Origin: Phenylobacterium sp. J367
Lineage (GTDB): Bacteria > Pseudomonadota > Alphaproteobacteria > Caulobacterales > Caulobacteraceae
Reading direction: 5' to 3'
Assembly (NCBI RefSeq): GCF_024699985.1
Contig: NZ_JAJONA010000001.1
Location: forward strand, 3,974,501-4,038,500
Length of the DNA stretch: 64,000 nt
Shown: positions 39,594 through 47,996 of the stretch, piece after piece
How the letters are laid out: every line of letters starts with the position of its first letter
Position numbering within the stretch: position 1 is the first letter of the stretch
Made by a program: the position numbers and the translations under genes
Notes under the pieces: generated by a model
Told to the model about the DNA's origin: nothing
Database searches by the model: none
What the model saw: only the letters and a program-made list of their open reading frames with translations

Positions 39594-41639
39594 CTACTCC
39601 GCGGCGATCTTGGCGGCGCCCGAAGCCAGGGCGGCGCATTCGGCCATCGTCACGCTGGCGCGGGCGATGGGGTTGGTCAGGTGGAAGGCGCGGACGGCGC
39701 TGGCGAACGGCGCGTCGGAGAGATCGCCCTGGCGGCCGAGCGCGCCGAGGTCGAGGCCCTTCGCCGCGTCCGGCCCGTCGACGTGGTCGATGCGGCCGAA
39801 GGTCGGATGGTCCTCGAAGAGCCTGGCGCGGAGCTGGTCCAGGCTGTCGTAGGGCAGCTTGCGGCCCATGCGCTCGGAGAGCGCCCGCAGGATCGCCCAG
39901 TCCTCGCGCGCCTCGCCCTTCGGGAAGACGGCCCGGGCGCCGAGCTGAACCCGGCCCTCGGTGTTCACATAGATGCCGTTCTTCTCGGTGTAGGCGGCGC
40001 CCGGCAGGATCACGTCGGCCATGTGCGCGCCGGCGTCGCCGTGGGTGCCCAGGTAGATCGTGAAGGCCTTGGAGGCCGACAGCTCGATCTCGTCGGCGCC
40101 CATCAGGAAGAGCACGTCGGCGCCGCCCGGGGCGACCAGCTCGCCCGCCGTCTTGCCGCCCGGACCGGGCACGAAGCCCAGGTCGAGGCCGCCGACCCGG
40201 CTGGCGGCGGTGTGCAGCACGTTCCAGGTGGCGCCGAACGTCTTGGCGACGCCCGCCGCAGCCTTCAGCACGGCCGCGCCGTCGGCGCGGCTGAGCGCGC
40301 CGGCGCCGACGATGATCGCCGGGTTCTTCGCGCCCTTCAGGGCCTCGACGAAGGCGTTCTTCTGGCGGGCCAGACCGCCCAGGCTCTGCGGACCCGCGCC
40401 CAGGTAGTCGTAGGCGTAGGTCAGGTCGGCCTGCTCGCCGATCACGCCCACGCGGAGCGCGCCGGCCAGCCAGCGCTTGCGCAGGCGGGCGTTGAACACC
40501 GGGGCCTCGAGGCGCGGGTTGGTCCCGACCAGGAGAACCACGTCGGCCTCCTCGATGCCGGCCAGCGTCGAGTTGAACAGCCAGCTCTCGCGGGCGCCGT
40601 CGCCCAGCGCCATGCCGTCCTGGCGGCAGTCGGTGGACTGGACGCCCAGGCCGCGGAACAGGTCGAGGGCGGCCTTCATGGACTCCGCGTCCTGCAGGTC
40701 GCCGGCGATCACGCCGATGCGGTCGGGGCTGGTGGCGGTGAGCTTGGCGGCGACGGCGTCGAGCGCCTCGTTCCAGGTCGCCGGGCGGAGCCTGCCGCCC
40801 TCACGGATGTACGGACGGTCGAGGCGCTGGCGGGCCAGGCCGTCGACGGCGTAGCGCGTCTTGTCGGAGATCCACTCCTCGTTGACGTCCTCGTTGATGC
40901 GCGGGAGCACGCGGAGCACGGCGGACCCACGGGCGTCGACGCGGATCGCCGAGCCCAGCGCGTCCATCACGTCCACGCTCTCGGTCTTCTTCAGCTCCCA
41001 CGGACGGGCGTTGAAGGCGTAGGGCTTTGAGGTGAGCGCGCCGACCGGGCAGAGGTCGATGACGTTGGCCGACAGCTCCGAGGCCACCGACTTGTCGAGG
41101 TAGGTGGTGATCTCCACGTCCTCGCCGCGCGAGATCAGGCCGATGTCCGGCACCCCGGCCACCTCGGTGATGAAGCGGACGCAGCGGGTGCACTGGATGC
41201 AGCGGGTCATCACCGTCTTGATGAGCGGACCCATGTACTTCTCTTCGACCGCCCGCTTGTTCTCGGCGTAGCGGCTGTCGTCGCGGCCATAGCCCATGGC
41301 CTGGTCCTGCAGGTCGCACTCGCCGCCCTGGTCGCAGATCGGGCAGTCCAGCGGGTGGTTGATCAGCAGGAATTCCATGACCCCGTGGCGGGCCTTCTTC
41401 ACCATCGGCGTGTCGGTGAAGATCTCCATGTTCTCGGCGGCCGGCAGGGCGCAGGACGCCTGCGGCTTCGGCGGGCCGGGCTTCACCTCGACGAGGCACA
41501 TCCGGCAGTTGCCGGCGATGGAAAGCCGCTCGTGGTAGCAGAACCGCGGGATCTCCTTCCCCGCGAGCTCCGCCACCTGGAGCACGTTCATGCCGGGTTC
41601 GAACTCGACCTCGACCCCGTCGACCTTGGCGATAGGCAT
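39594..41639 (-). CDS. nuoG: NADH-quinone oxidoreductase subunit G
   Basis: Iron-sulphur subunit of the electron-input module. 681 aa. N-terminal [2Fe-2S] ferredoxin domain (ERLSIAGNCRMCLVEVKPGP), His-ligated cluster region (INHPLDCPICDQGGECDLQD), [4Fe-4S] site MTRCIQCTRCVRFITEVAG, and VIDLCPVGALTSKPYAF. The molybdopterin-oxidoreductase-like domain from about residue 220 is degenerate in function, as in all NuoG. ATG 41639 (MPIAKVDGVEVEF) is preceded by AAGCGGA. 5 nt after nuoF. The gene is intact. Confidence 0.96.
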   Translation of the reverse strand: MPIAKVDGVEVEFEPGMNVLQVAELAGKEIPRFCYHERLSIAGNCRMCLVEVKPGPPKPQASCALPAAENMEIFTDTPMVKKARHGVMEFLLINHPLDCPICDQGGECDLQDQAMGYGRDDSRYAENKRAVEEKYMGPLIKTVMTRCIQCTRCVRFITEVAGVPDIGLISRGEDVEITTYLDKSVASELSANVIDLCPVGALTSKPYAFNARPWELKKTESVDVMDALGSAIRVDARGSAVLRVLPRINEDVNEEWISDKTRYAVDGLARQRLDRPYIREGGRLRPATWNEALDAVAAKLTATSPDRIGVIAGDLQDAESMKAALDLFRGLGVQSTDCRQDGMALGDGARESWLFNSTLAGIEEADVVLLVGTNPRLEAPVFNARLRKRWLAGALRVGVIGEQADLTYAYDYLGAGPQSLGGLARQKNAFVEALKGAKNPAIIVGAGALSRADGAAVLKAAAGVAKTFGATWNVLHTAASRVGGLDLGFVPGPGGKTAGELVAPGGADVLFLMGADEIELSASKAFTIYLGTHGDAGAHMADVILPGAAYTEKNGIYVNTEGRVQLGARAVFPKGEAREDWAILRALSERMGRKLPYDSLDQLRARLFEDHPTFGRIDHVDGPDAAKGLDLGALGRQGDLSDAPFASAVRAFHLTNPIARASVTMAECAALASGAAKIAAE

Positions 41640-41644
41640 TCCGC

Positions 41645-42958
41645 TTACTCCGCCGCGATGGATGCGCCGGCGTAGCTGCCCTTGCGCGCGCGGTAGTTGT
41701 TGATCCGCTCCTCCACCTCGTGGCGGAAGTGACGGAAGAGACCCTGGATCGGCCAGGCGGCCGCGTCGCCGAGGCCGCAGATGGTGTGGCCCTCGACCTG
41801 GGACGCGACGTCCAGCAGCAGGTCGATCTCGGACATCTCGGCTTCGCCGGTGACCATCCGCTCCATGACCCGCCACATCCAGCCGGTGCCTTCGCGGCAC
41901 GGCGTGCACTGGCCGCAGCTCTCGTGCTTGTAGAAGTAGGAGGCGCGGGCGATGGCCTTCACCAGGTCGGCGTCCTTGTCGAAGACGATCATGGTGCCGG
42001 TGCCGAGGCCCGAGCCGCGGGCCTGCAGGTCCTCGTAGGTCATCAGGGCTTCCTCGGCCTCGTGCGCCGGGATCATCCGCACCGAAATGCCGCCCGGGAT
42101 GACGGCCTTCAGGTTGCCCCAGCCCCCGCGGACGCCGCCCATGTGCTCCTCGATGAGTTGCCTGAGCGGGATGCCGACAGCGTCCTCGACCACGCAGGGC
42201 TTATTGAGGTGGCCGGAGCCGGCGAACAGCTTGGTGCCGGTGGACTTCTCGGTGCCGAAGCCCGCGAACCACTCCGCGCCGCGGCGCAGGATCGAGCCGA
42301 CGACGGAGATCGACTCGACGTTGTTGATGGTGGTCGGAGCGCCGTAGATACCAGCGCCGGCCGGGAACGGCGGCTTCAGGCGCGGCTGGCCCTTCTTGCC
42401 CTCCAGGCTCTCCATCAGGGCGGTCTCGTCGCCGCAGATATAGGCCCCGCCGCCGTGGGTCACGCGGATGTCGCAGTCCCAGCCGTGGACGTTGCCCTTG
42501 CCGATCAGCTTGGCGTCATAGGCCTGCCTGATCGCCGCCTGCAGGCGCTCGCGCTCGTGCACGTACTCGCCGCGGATGTAGATGTAGGCCGTGTGTGCGC
42601 GGATCGCCCGGCAGGCGATCAGGCAGCCCTCGATCAGGAGGTGCGGGTCGTTGCGCAGGATCTCGCGGTCCTTGCAGGCGCCCGGCTCGGACTCGTCAGC
42701 GTTGACGACGAGGTAGTGCGGCCGCTCGCTCTCCTGCTTGGGCATGAAGGTCCACTTCAGCCCGGTGGGGAACCCTGCCCCGCCCCGGCCGCGCAGGCCC
42801 GACGCCTTGATCTGGTCGCAGATCCACTCGGGCGTCTGCTTGACGATGTCGGCGGTGCCGTTCCAGCAGCCGCGCGCCTTCGCGCCGTCCAGGCCCCAGT
42901 CGTGGAGGCCGTAGAGGTTGGTGAAGATGCGGTCCTTGTCCTGAAGCAGGCCGGGCAT
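41645..42958 (-). CDS. nuoF: NADH-quinone oxidoreductase subunit F
   Basis: FMN-, NADH- and N3-cluster-binding subunit where NADH is oxidised. 437 aa. SGLRGRGGAGFPTGLKW (NADH/FMN loop), VNADESEPGACKDREI, HGGGAYICGDETALMESLEG, and the cluster motif HESCGQCTPCREGTGWM with a distal Cys in EGHTICGLGDAAAWP. The start shares TGATG with the nuoE stop. The gene is intact. Confidence 0.97.
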   Translation of the reverse strand: MPGLLQDKDRIFTNLYGLHDWGLDGAKARGCWNGTADIVKQTPEWICDQIKASGLRGRGGAGFPTGLKWTFMPKQESERPHYLVVNADESEPGACKDREILRNDPHLLIEGCLIACRAIRAHTAYIYIRGEYVHERERLQAAIRQAYDAKLIGKGNVHGWDCDIRVTHGGGAYICGDETALMESLEGKKGQPRLKPPFPAGAGIYGAPTTINNVESISVVGSILRRGAEWFAGFGTEKSTGTKLFAGSGHLNKPCVVEDAVGIPLRQLIEEHMGGVRGGWGNLKAVIPGGISVRMIPAHEAEEALMTYEDLQARGSGLGTGTMIVFDKDADLVKAIARASYFYKHESCGQCTPCREGTGWMWRVMERMVTGEAEMSEIDLLLDVASQVEGHTICGLGDAAAWPIQGLFRHFRHEVEERINNYRARKGSYAGASIAAE

Positions 42959-43629
42959 CAGGCGGTCTCCTTCGGGGTCTTGGTCGGCAGGTTCGGGATC
43001 TTGATCTTCTTGGCCCGGCTGCCGTCGTAGAGGGTCTTGTCGGTCAGGGTCAGCGGACCGCCCTCGGGCGAGGCGCCCTGGCGGCCGATCACCGAGCCCG
43101 GCGGGGGGTTCCTGCCGGCCGCAAAGTCGTCGAGCAGCTTCTCGAACGAGGCCGCGTCGAGGTCCTCGTAATAGTAGTCGTTGATGGCGGCCATGGGCGC
43201 GTTCGAGCAGGCGCCCAGGCACTCCACTTCCTGCCAGTAGAACTTGCCGTCGGCCGACCGGTGGTTCTGCGGGCCGATCCTGCGCTTGCAGACCGCCAGC
43301 AGTTCCTCGGAGCCGCGGGTCTGGCAGGGCGTCGTGCCGCAGACCTGCACCAGGGCATGGGTGCCGACCGGCTCCAGCATGAACATGGTGTAGAAGGTGG
43401 CGATCTCCAGCACCCGGATGACCGGCATGCCGAGCAGCTCGGCGACCGTGCGGATCGCGGGCTCGGACACCCAGCCTTCCTGCTTCTGGACGAGCCAGAG
43501 GATCGGGATCACCGCCGACTGCTGCTTGCCGGCGGGATAGTTGGCCATCCAGGCCTGGGCTTCCTTCAGCGTCGCCGGCTTGAAGGCGAAGCCGTCGGGC
43601 TGGACGGCGGCGAGTCTGCGGACGCTCAC
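42958..43629 (-). CDS. nuoE: NADH-quinone oxidoreductase subunit E
   Basis: Thioredoxin-like [2Fe-2S] (N1a) subunit. 223 aa. The helical N-terminus has QSAVIPILWLVQKQEGWVSE. Cluster Cys lie in VQVCGTTPCQTRGSEE and VECLGACSNAPMAAIND. The C-terminal ~60 residues, Pro/Gly-rich and basic (PPGSVIGRQGASPEGGPLTL), extend beyond the E. coli protein, as in other alphaproteobacteria. 7 nt after the NTF2-like gene, overlapping nuoF. The gene is intact. Confidence 0.95.
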   Translation of the reverse strand: MSVRRLAAVQPDGFAFKPATLKEAQAWMANYPAGKQQSAVIPILWLVQKQEGWVSEPAIRTVAELLGMPVIRVLEIATFYTMFMLEPVGTHALVQVCGTTPCQTRGSEELLAVCKRRIGPQNHRSADGKFYWQEVECLGACSNAPMAAINDYYYEDLDAASFEKLLDDFAAGRNPPPGSVIGRQGASPEGGPLTLTDKTLYDGSRAKKIKIPNLPTKTPKETA

Positions 43630-43636
43630 GCGGGCC

Positions 43637-43987
43637 TCACTTACGGAAATCCACGCGGGCGATCTTGCCGCCGGCGATGGTGTAGATGGCGATGACCTGG
43701 AAGGCCTCGGTCTGGCCGTCGCGATAGACCCGTTCGTGGTCGATCACGGTGTCGCCGACCACGATGCGGTTGGCGAGCTCGGCGCGGTTCTTCGGGAAGT
43801 CGGCGAACACCTGGGCGTACTTCGCCCGGTAGGCGTCCATGCCGCGGATCGTGACGTCGCCGTTGAGGTCGGCCACCACCACGTCGTCGGCGAAGAACGC
43901 GCAGTGGGCGTCCAGGTCCTGGGCGTTGTAGGCGTCGAGCTGGCCCTGGGCCAGGTCGCCGGGTTGCAGGGGGGCGGCCGCGGTCAA
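43637..43987 (-). CDS. NTF2/SnoaL-like protein inside the nuo operon
   Basis: 116 aa with the SnoaL/steroid-isomerase-like cone fold: GQLDAYNAQDLDAHCAFFAD is the first helix, VADLNGDVTIRGMDAYRAKY follows, and the strands end VIAIYTIAGGKIARVDFRK. The only plausible start is a TTG at 43987 overlapping the nuoD stop (TTGA). Its stop is 7 nt before nuoE. It is not a complex I subunit in the classic set; whether it binds complex I, acts as an enzyme, or only shares expression is unknown. Confidence 0.8.
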   Translation of the reverse strand: MTAAAPLQPGDLAQGQLDAYNAQDLDAHCAFFADDVVVADLNGDVTIRGMDAYRAKYAQVFADFPKNRAELANRIVVGDTVIDHERVYRDGQTEAFQVIAIYTIAGGKIARVDFRK

Positions 43988-45223
43988 CGGTCGATCTCCC
44001 CGAACACGATGTCGAGCGAGCCCAGGATGGCGGAGACGTCGGCCAGCATGTGGCCGCGGTTCATCCAGTCCATGGCCTGCAGGTGCGGATAGCCGGGCGC
44101 GCGGATCTTCAGCCGGTAGGGCTTGTTGGTGCCGTCCGAGACCAGGAAGACCCCGAACTCGCCCTTCGGCGCCTCGACGCAGGCGTAAACCTCGCCGGGC
44201 GGCGTCCGGTAGCCCTCGGTGAACAGCTTGAAGTGGTGGATGAGCGCTTCCATCGAGCGCTTCATCTCGCCCCCGCCGGGGCGGCGACACCTTGTTGTTG
44301 TCCACGAGCACGGGACCCGGCGTCTTCAGCAGCGCGTCGCAGCACTGCTTCATGATCTTCGTGGACTCCCGCATCTCCTGCATCCGGCACAGGTAGCGGT
44401 CGTAGCAGTCGCCGTTCACGCCGACCGGAATGTTGAATTCCATGTCGTTGTAGGCCGCGTAGGGCTGGGCCCGGCGCAGGTCCCAGGCGATGCCGGAGCC
44501 GCGCACCATGACGCCCGAGAACGAACGGGCGATCGCCTCTTCCTTCGACACCACGCCGATATCGACGTTCCGCTGCTTGAAGATGCGGTTGTTGCCGAAC
44601 AGGCCTTCGAGGTCGTCGCAGACCTTCGGGAAGAAGTCGCACCAGTCGGAGATGTCGCGGACCAGCGCCTCCGGCAGGTCCTGGCGAACGCCGCCGACGC
44701 GGTAGTAGTTGGCGTGCATACGGGCGCCAGACGCGCGCTCGTAGAACACCATCAGCTTCTCGCGCTCCTCGAAGCCCCAGAGCGGCGGGGTGAGCGCGCC
44801 GACGTCCATGGCCTGGGTCGTGACGTTCAGCAGGTGGTTCAGGATCCGGCCGATCTCGTCATAGAGCGTGCGGATCAGCAGCGCCCGGTAGGGCGGCGTC
44901 ACGTCCAGCAGCTTCTCGATCGCCAGGCAGTAGGCATGCTCCTGGTTCATGGGCGCCACGTAGTCGAGGCGGTCCATGTAGGGGATGGTCTGCTGGTAGG
45001 GCCGGGCTTCGCACAGCTTCTCGGTGCCGCGGTGTAGGAGGCCGATGTGCGGGTCGACCCGCTCCACCACCTCGCCGTCGAGCTCGAGGACCAGGCGCAG
45101 CACGCCGTGGGCCGCCGGGTGCTGCGGGCCGAAGTTGATGTTGAACTTCCGGACCGGGGTCTCGGAGGTGCTCGCGCGGTCGAAGATGTCCGTGGCCGCG
45201 GCGGGGGCGTTGTCGCCGGTCAT
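43984..45223 (-). CDS. nuoD: NADH-quinone oxidoreductase subunit D, frame broken
   Basis: 49-kDa-type subunit lining the quinone pocket. KFNINFGPQHPAAHGVLRLV with the quinone-site His, EKLCEARPYQQTIPYMDRLD, VRGSGIAWDLRRAQPYAAYN, and the end GSLDIVFGEIDR are all present. The frame breaks at the GGGG run 44278-44281 (one extra base); repair gives VSPPGGGEMKRSMEALI. Repaired length 412 aa. Its ATG overlaps the nuoC stop and its stop overlaps the NTF2-like start. Separate nuoC and nuoD genes, not the fused enterobacterial form. Probable sequencing error. Confidence 0.95.
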
Positions 45224-45852
45224 GACTTGCTCTTTTCCCCCGCCTTCTCGTCGCCGGGGATGATGGGCGCGAAGCCCTGTTCCACGCCTTCCCAGGGCGA
45301 CAGGAAATCCCAGTTGCGCCACTCGACGGACTTCACCGGTTCGTAGACGACGCGCTTCAGCTCGTCGTCGTAGCGGACCTCGACATAGCCGGTCATCGGG
45401 AAGTCCTTCCGCAGCGGGTGGCCGTGGAAGCCGTAGTCGGTGAGGATCCGGCGAAGGTCGGGATGGTTCTCGAAGAAGATGCCGTACATGTCGAACGCCT
45501 CGCGCTCGAACCAGTCGGCGGCCGGGAAGACCTCGACCACGGACGGCACCGGGGTGTCCTCGTCGGTCTGCACCTTGATGCGGATCCGGCGGTTCTCGGT
45601 CATCGACAGCAGGTGATAGACCACGTCGAAGCGCCGCTCGCGTTCCGGATAGTCCACGCCGCAAAGGTCGACCAGCTGGTGGAAGCCGTACTGGTCGCGC
45701 AGCGCCGTCAGCGCCAGCACGATCTGCGGCGCCTGGGCCGTGAGCGTCAGCTCGCCGAACGCCACGGTGAAGCCCGTGAAGGTCTGCTTCCCGTTGGCGA
45801 CGATCTTCTTGCCGAGGGTTTCGAGCTGCTTGGAGGTCGCAGGCCAGCTCAT
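45220..45852 (-). CDS. nuoC: NADH-quinone oxidoreductase subunit C
   Basis: 30-kDa-type peripheral-arm subunit. 210 aa. LVDLCGVDYPERERRFDVVY and the family signature EREAFDMYGIFFENHPDLRR, then DYGFHGHPLRKDFPMTGYVE, are complete. ATG 45852 overlaps the nuoB stop (ATGA); the stop overlaps the nuoD start (ATGA). The gene is intact. Confidence 0.96.
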   Translation of the reverse strand: MSWPATSKQLETLGKKIVANGKQTFTGFTVAFGELTLTAQAPQIVLALTALRDQYGFHQLVDLCGVDYPERERRFDVVYHLLSMTENRRIRIKVQTDEDTPVPSVVEVFPAADWFEREAFDMYGIFFENHPDLRRILTDYGFHGHPLRKDFPMTGYVEVRYDDELKRVVYEPVKSVEWRNWDFLSPWEGVEQGFAPIIPGDEKAGEKSKS

Positions 45853-46409
45853 CGGATGATGGTCCCCGTGCGGCGGATCTTCTTCTGGAGCTGCAGCACG
45901 CCGTAGACGAGCGCCTCGGCCGTCGGCGGGCAACCCGGGACGTAGACGTCCACCGGCACGATGCGGTCGCAGCCGCGGACCACCGAATAGCTGAAGTAGT
46001 AGTAGCCGCCGCCGTTGGCGCAACTGCCCATGGAGATGACGTACCGCGGCTCCGGCATCTGGTCGTAGACCTTGCGGAGCGCGGGAGCCATCTTGTTGCA
46101 CAGCGTGCCGGCGACGATCATCACGTCCGACTGGCGCGGGCTGGCCCGCGGCGCGAAGCCGTAACGTTCCAGATCGTACCTGGGCATGGACGCCTGCATC
46201 ATCTCGACGGCGCAGCACGCCAGGCCGAACGTCATCCACATGAGCGAGCCGGTGCGCGCCCAGGTGATCAGGTCGTCGAGGCCGGCGGTGACGAAGCCCT
46301 TGTCGGCCAGCTGTTCCGAGACGCCGTCGAAGAACGGGTCGTGCTTCTTGGGGTCGTAGCCCTCGACCGTGGTTCGGCCGGCCTCGCCCGCAGGAACGAT
46401 CACTCCCAT
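45849..46409 (-). CDS. nuoB: NADH-quinone oxidoreductase subunit B
   Basis: Holds cluster N2, the last electron carrier before quinone. 186 aa. The cluster Cys are visible in MTFGLACCAVEMMQASMPRY, YVISMGSCANGGGYYYFSYS and VYVPGCPPTAEALVYG. ATG 46409 gives the usual N-terminus (MGVIVPAGEAGRTTVEGYDP). Overlaps the end of nuoA by 10 nt and nuoC by 4. The gene is intact. Confidence 0.97.
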   Translation of the reverse strand: MGVIVPAGEAGRTTVEGYDPKKHDPFFDGVSEQLADKGFVTAGLDDLITWARTGSLMWMTFGLACCAVEMMQASMPRYDLERYGFAPRASPRQSDVMIVAGTLCNKMAPALRKVYDQMPEPRYVISMGSCANGGGYYYFSYSVVRGCDRIVPVDVYVPGCPPTAEALVYGVLQLQKKIRRTGTIIR

Positions 46410-46777
46410 TCCAGGGCTCCCTTCTTCCATTCGTAGATGAAGCCCACCGTCAGCACGCCCAGGAAGGTCATCATCGACCAGAAGGCGAACTGGGCCACGT
46501 CGGCCGGCAGCTTCATGAGGGTGACAGCCCACGGGAAGAGGAAGGCCACTTCCAGGTCGAAGATGATGAAGAGGATCGAGACCAGGTAGAATCGCACGTC
46601 GAACTTCATCCGCGCGTCGTCGAAGGCGTTGAAGCCGCACTCGTACGACGACAGCTTTTCGGGGTCCGGCGCCTTGGGGGCGATGACCGTGGCGAACAGG
46701 ATGAAGACAATCCCCAGCGCCGCCGCGATCCCCAGGAAGATCACGATGGGCAGGTACTGAAGAAGGAACGCGTTCAT
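46400..46777 (-). CDS. nuoA: NADH-quinone oxidoreductase subunit A
   Basis: Small membrane subunit with three TM helices and the conserved acidic loop. 125 aa. PEKLSSYECGFNAFDDARMK is the loop, followed by FDVRFYLVSILFIIFDLEVA. ATG 46777 has GAGGAC 3-4 nt upstream. First gene of the nuo operon; the predicted promoter is at 46803-46831. The gene is intact. Confidence 0.96.
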   Translation of the reverse strand: MNAFLLQYLPIVIFLGIAAALGIVFILFATVIAPKAPDPEKLSSYECGFNAFDDARMKFDVRFYLVSILFIIFDLEVAFLFPWAVTLMKLPADVAQFAFWSMMTFLGVLTVGFIYEWKKGALEWE

Positions 46778-46802
46778 GGAGTCCTCGGGGGAGTCGCGCG
46801 CC

Positions 46803-46831
46803 CTTCTAGACCAGCGCCAAGCCGGTTTCAA
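46803..46831 (-). promoter_or_regulatory. predicted promoter of the nuo operon
   Basis: Minus strand: TTGAAA (-35, 46831-46826), 17-nt spacer, TAGAAG (-10, 46808-46803), about 25-30 nt upstream of the nuoA ATG. It would drive the whole block down to lolD, since no T-run terminator is seen within it. Confidence 0.5.
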
Positions 46832-46908
46832 ACCGCCCGACCCAATTGCGAAGCGCTCGCAAAGAGGGCCCGCGAACCGGGCAAAATCGTCGCGCACGCA
46901 GTCTTCCG

Positions 46909-46937
46909 TTGACACGATTCCGGTCCGCACATATCAG
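46909..46937 (+). promoter_or_regulatory. predicted promoter of tRNA-Asp
   Basis: TTGACA (46909-46914), 17-nt spacer, TATCAG (46932-46937), ending 30 nt before the mature tRNA 5' end. Perfect -35 and good spacing. It is divergent from the nuo promoter. Confidence 0.65.
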
Positions 46938-46967
46938 ACGCGCCTCGCCGGGCCGAACGGTCCATAC

Positions 46968-47043
<76 letters not shown>

Positions 47044-47044
<1 letters not shown>

Positions 47045-47069
47045 CTTCCCCCGATCTGGAAGGGGAAGT
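47044..47069 (+). terminator. hairpin after tRNA-Asp
   Basis: ACTTCCCC (47044-47051) pairs with GGGGAAGT (47062-47069) around a 10-nt loop, immediately after the tRNA. There is no T run on either strand, so it may be a processing or weak termination structure. It also lies between convergent units (tRNA and the lipoprotein gene ending at 47082). Confidence 0.35.
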
Positions 47070-47081
47070 CGGCGATCCTCC

Positions 47082-47661
47082 TCAGGAATTCAGATCGAAG
47101 CGGGCAATATGCCACCGCCGCTGCTCGGCCGTGGCGCCGGGCACGTCGTTGACGCGGCGAAGCACCGCCACGCCCTTCCGGTGCAGCTCCGAGCCGTCCG
47201 GGTTGCGCCCGTAGATCACCACCGGCACCTCCACATAGAGCGAACCGGCGGCCCCCTGGATGTCGCCCGGCGCCCCAATCTGCGCGTCATACTGAGGATA
47301 GGCGGCCATCTCCCGGACGAAGGCCGATTCGGCCCTGCCGCTGGCCTTGCCGCCGTCCGACCACAGCGCCCAGGCCTCGGCGTACTTCCGCTCGCCGAGC
47401 AGGGCGAAGTAGCGCTGGACCACGTCGGCCGCGCCCTGAGCGCTCTCGGGCGTGAACGGCGCCTCCGAGATCGGGGTGCGGTCGTCGGGCAGGCCGCCCG
47501 GGGTTCCCGGGGCGGGCGGCTCGACGGGCGGATAGGTCGCAGGGGCGGTGGGGGGGCGACGCCTTCGTCACCGCGTCGGCGACCGGGCGGCCCGCGGGCG
47601 GGGGCGACGGCTCGCCGCAAGCGGCCAGCGCCAGAACCCCCGCGAGCGCCAGCGCCCTCAC
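47082..47661 (-). CDS. lipoprotein of unknown function, frame broken
   Basis: Begins at a GTG that overlaps the upstream lipoprotein's stop (GTGA) and encodes a lipoprotein signal, RALALAGVLALAACGEP, with an LAAC lipobox. A Pro-rich linker follows. After the break a globular domain appears: VVQRYFALLGERKYAEAWAL, then YPQYDAQIGAPGDIQGAAGS and LYVEVPVVIYGRN, ending RRWHIARFDLNS. This looks like a periplasmic NTF2-like or PBP-linker type domain, but no family is certain. The break is one extra base in the seven-G run 47550-47556. Repaired length 192 aa. Probable sequencing error. Confidence 0.75.
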
Positions 47662-47996
47662 GGCGGCGGCGGGCCGGCCCGGCAGGTCACCCGCTGGTCG
47701 CTCATGCCCATCTCGGCCCCGTGCGCCACCGGCGCGATCATGCCTTCCTCGAATCCCTTGCTCCACCATTCCATCCCATCGCCGATGTACCGGGCGCCGC
47801 TGCCCGAGATCACCGTGCGCATGGTGTGCTTCCGGTTCTTATAGACGACGAGGGCCATGTCGCCGGCGTAGCGGACCTCGACGGTCTCGCCGTTCTCGCA
47901 GTGGAGCACCGAGGCGGGCTCGGTGGGGTGGGTCACGGTGGTGCAGCCGGCCAGCGCAGCCGCGAGGATGAGGAGCGTGGAGGGCCCGGCCCTCAA
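47658..47996 (-). CDS. lipoprotein with MliC-like (C-type lysozyme inhibitor) domain
   Basis: 112 aa. Lipoprotein signal (STLLILAAALAGCTT, lipobox LAGC). The mature domain has SVLHCENGETVEVRYAGDMA, then GSGARYIGDGMEWWSKGFEE and QRVTCRAG. That is the MliC pattern: Cys plus Gly-x-x-V at the start, Ser-Gly-Ala-Arg-Tyr and a Trp-Trp-x-Lys-Gly strand, and a closing Cys. MliC proteins inhibit C-type lysozyme in the periplasm; activity here is inferred. Starts at a TTG overlapping the monooxygenase stop (TTGA) and overlaps the next lipoprotein by GTGA. Confidence 0.78.
   Translation of the reverse strand: MRAGPSTLLILAAALAGCTTVTHPTEPASVLHCENGETVEVRYAGDMALVVYKNRKHTMRTVISGSGARYIGDGMEWWSKGFEEGMIAPVAHGAEMGMSDQRVTCRAGPPPP

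Noticed and set aside
39681..41030. Long plus-strand open frames opposite nuoG, nuoL, dnaE and rnj (also 16542-18506, 34983-36896, 28341-30296)
   Set aside because: GC-rich codon bias on the minus strand leaves the antisense frame open; the translations are low-complexity Asp/Glu/His/Gly/Arg-rich with no family motifs, and the minus-strand genes are certain.
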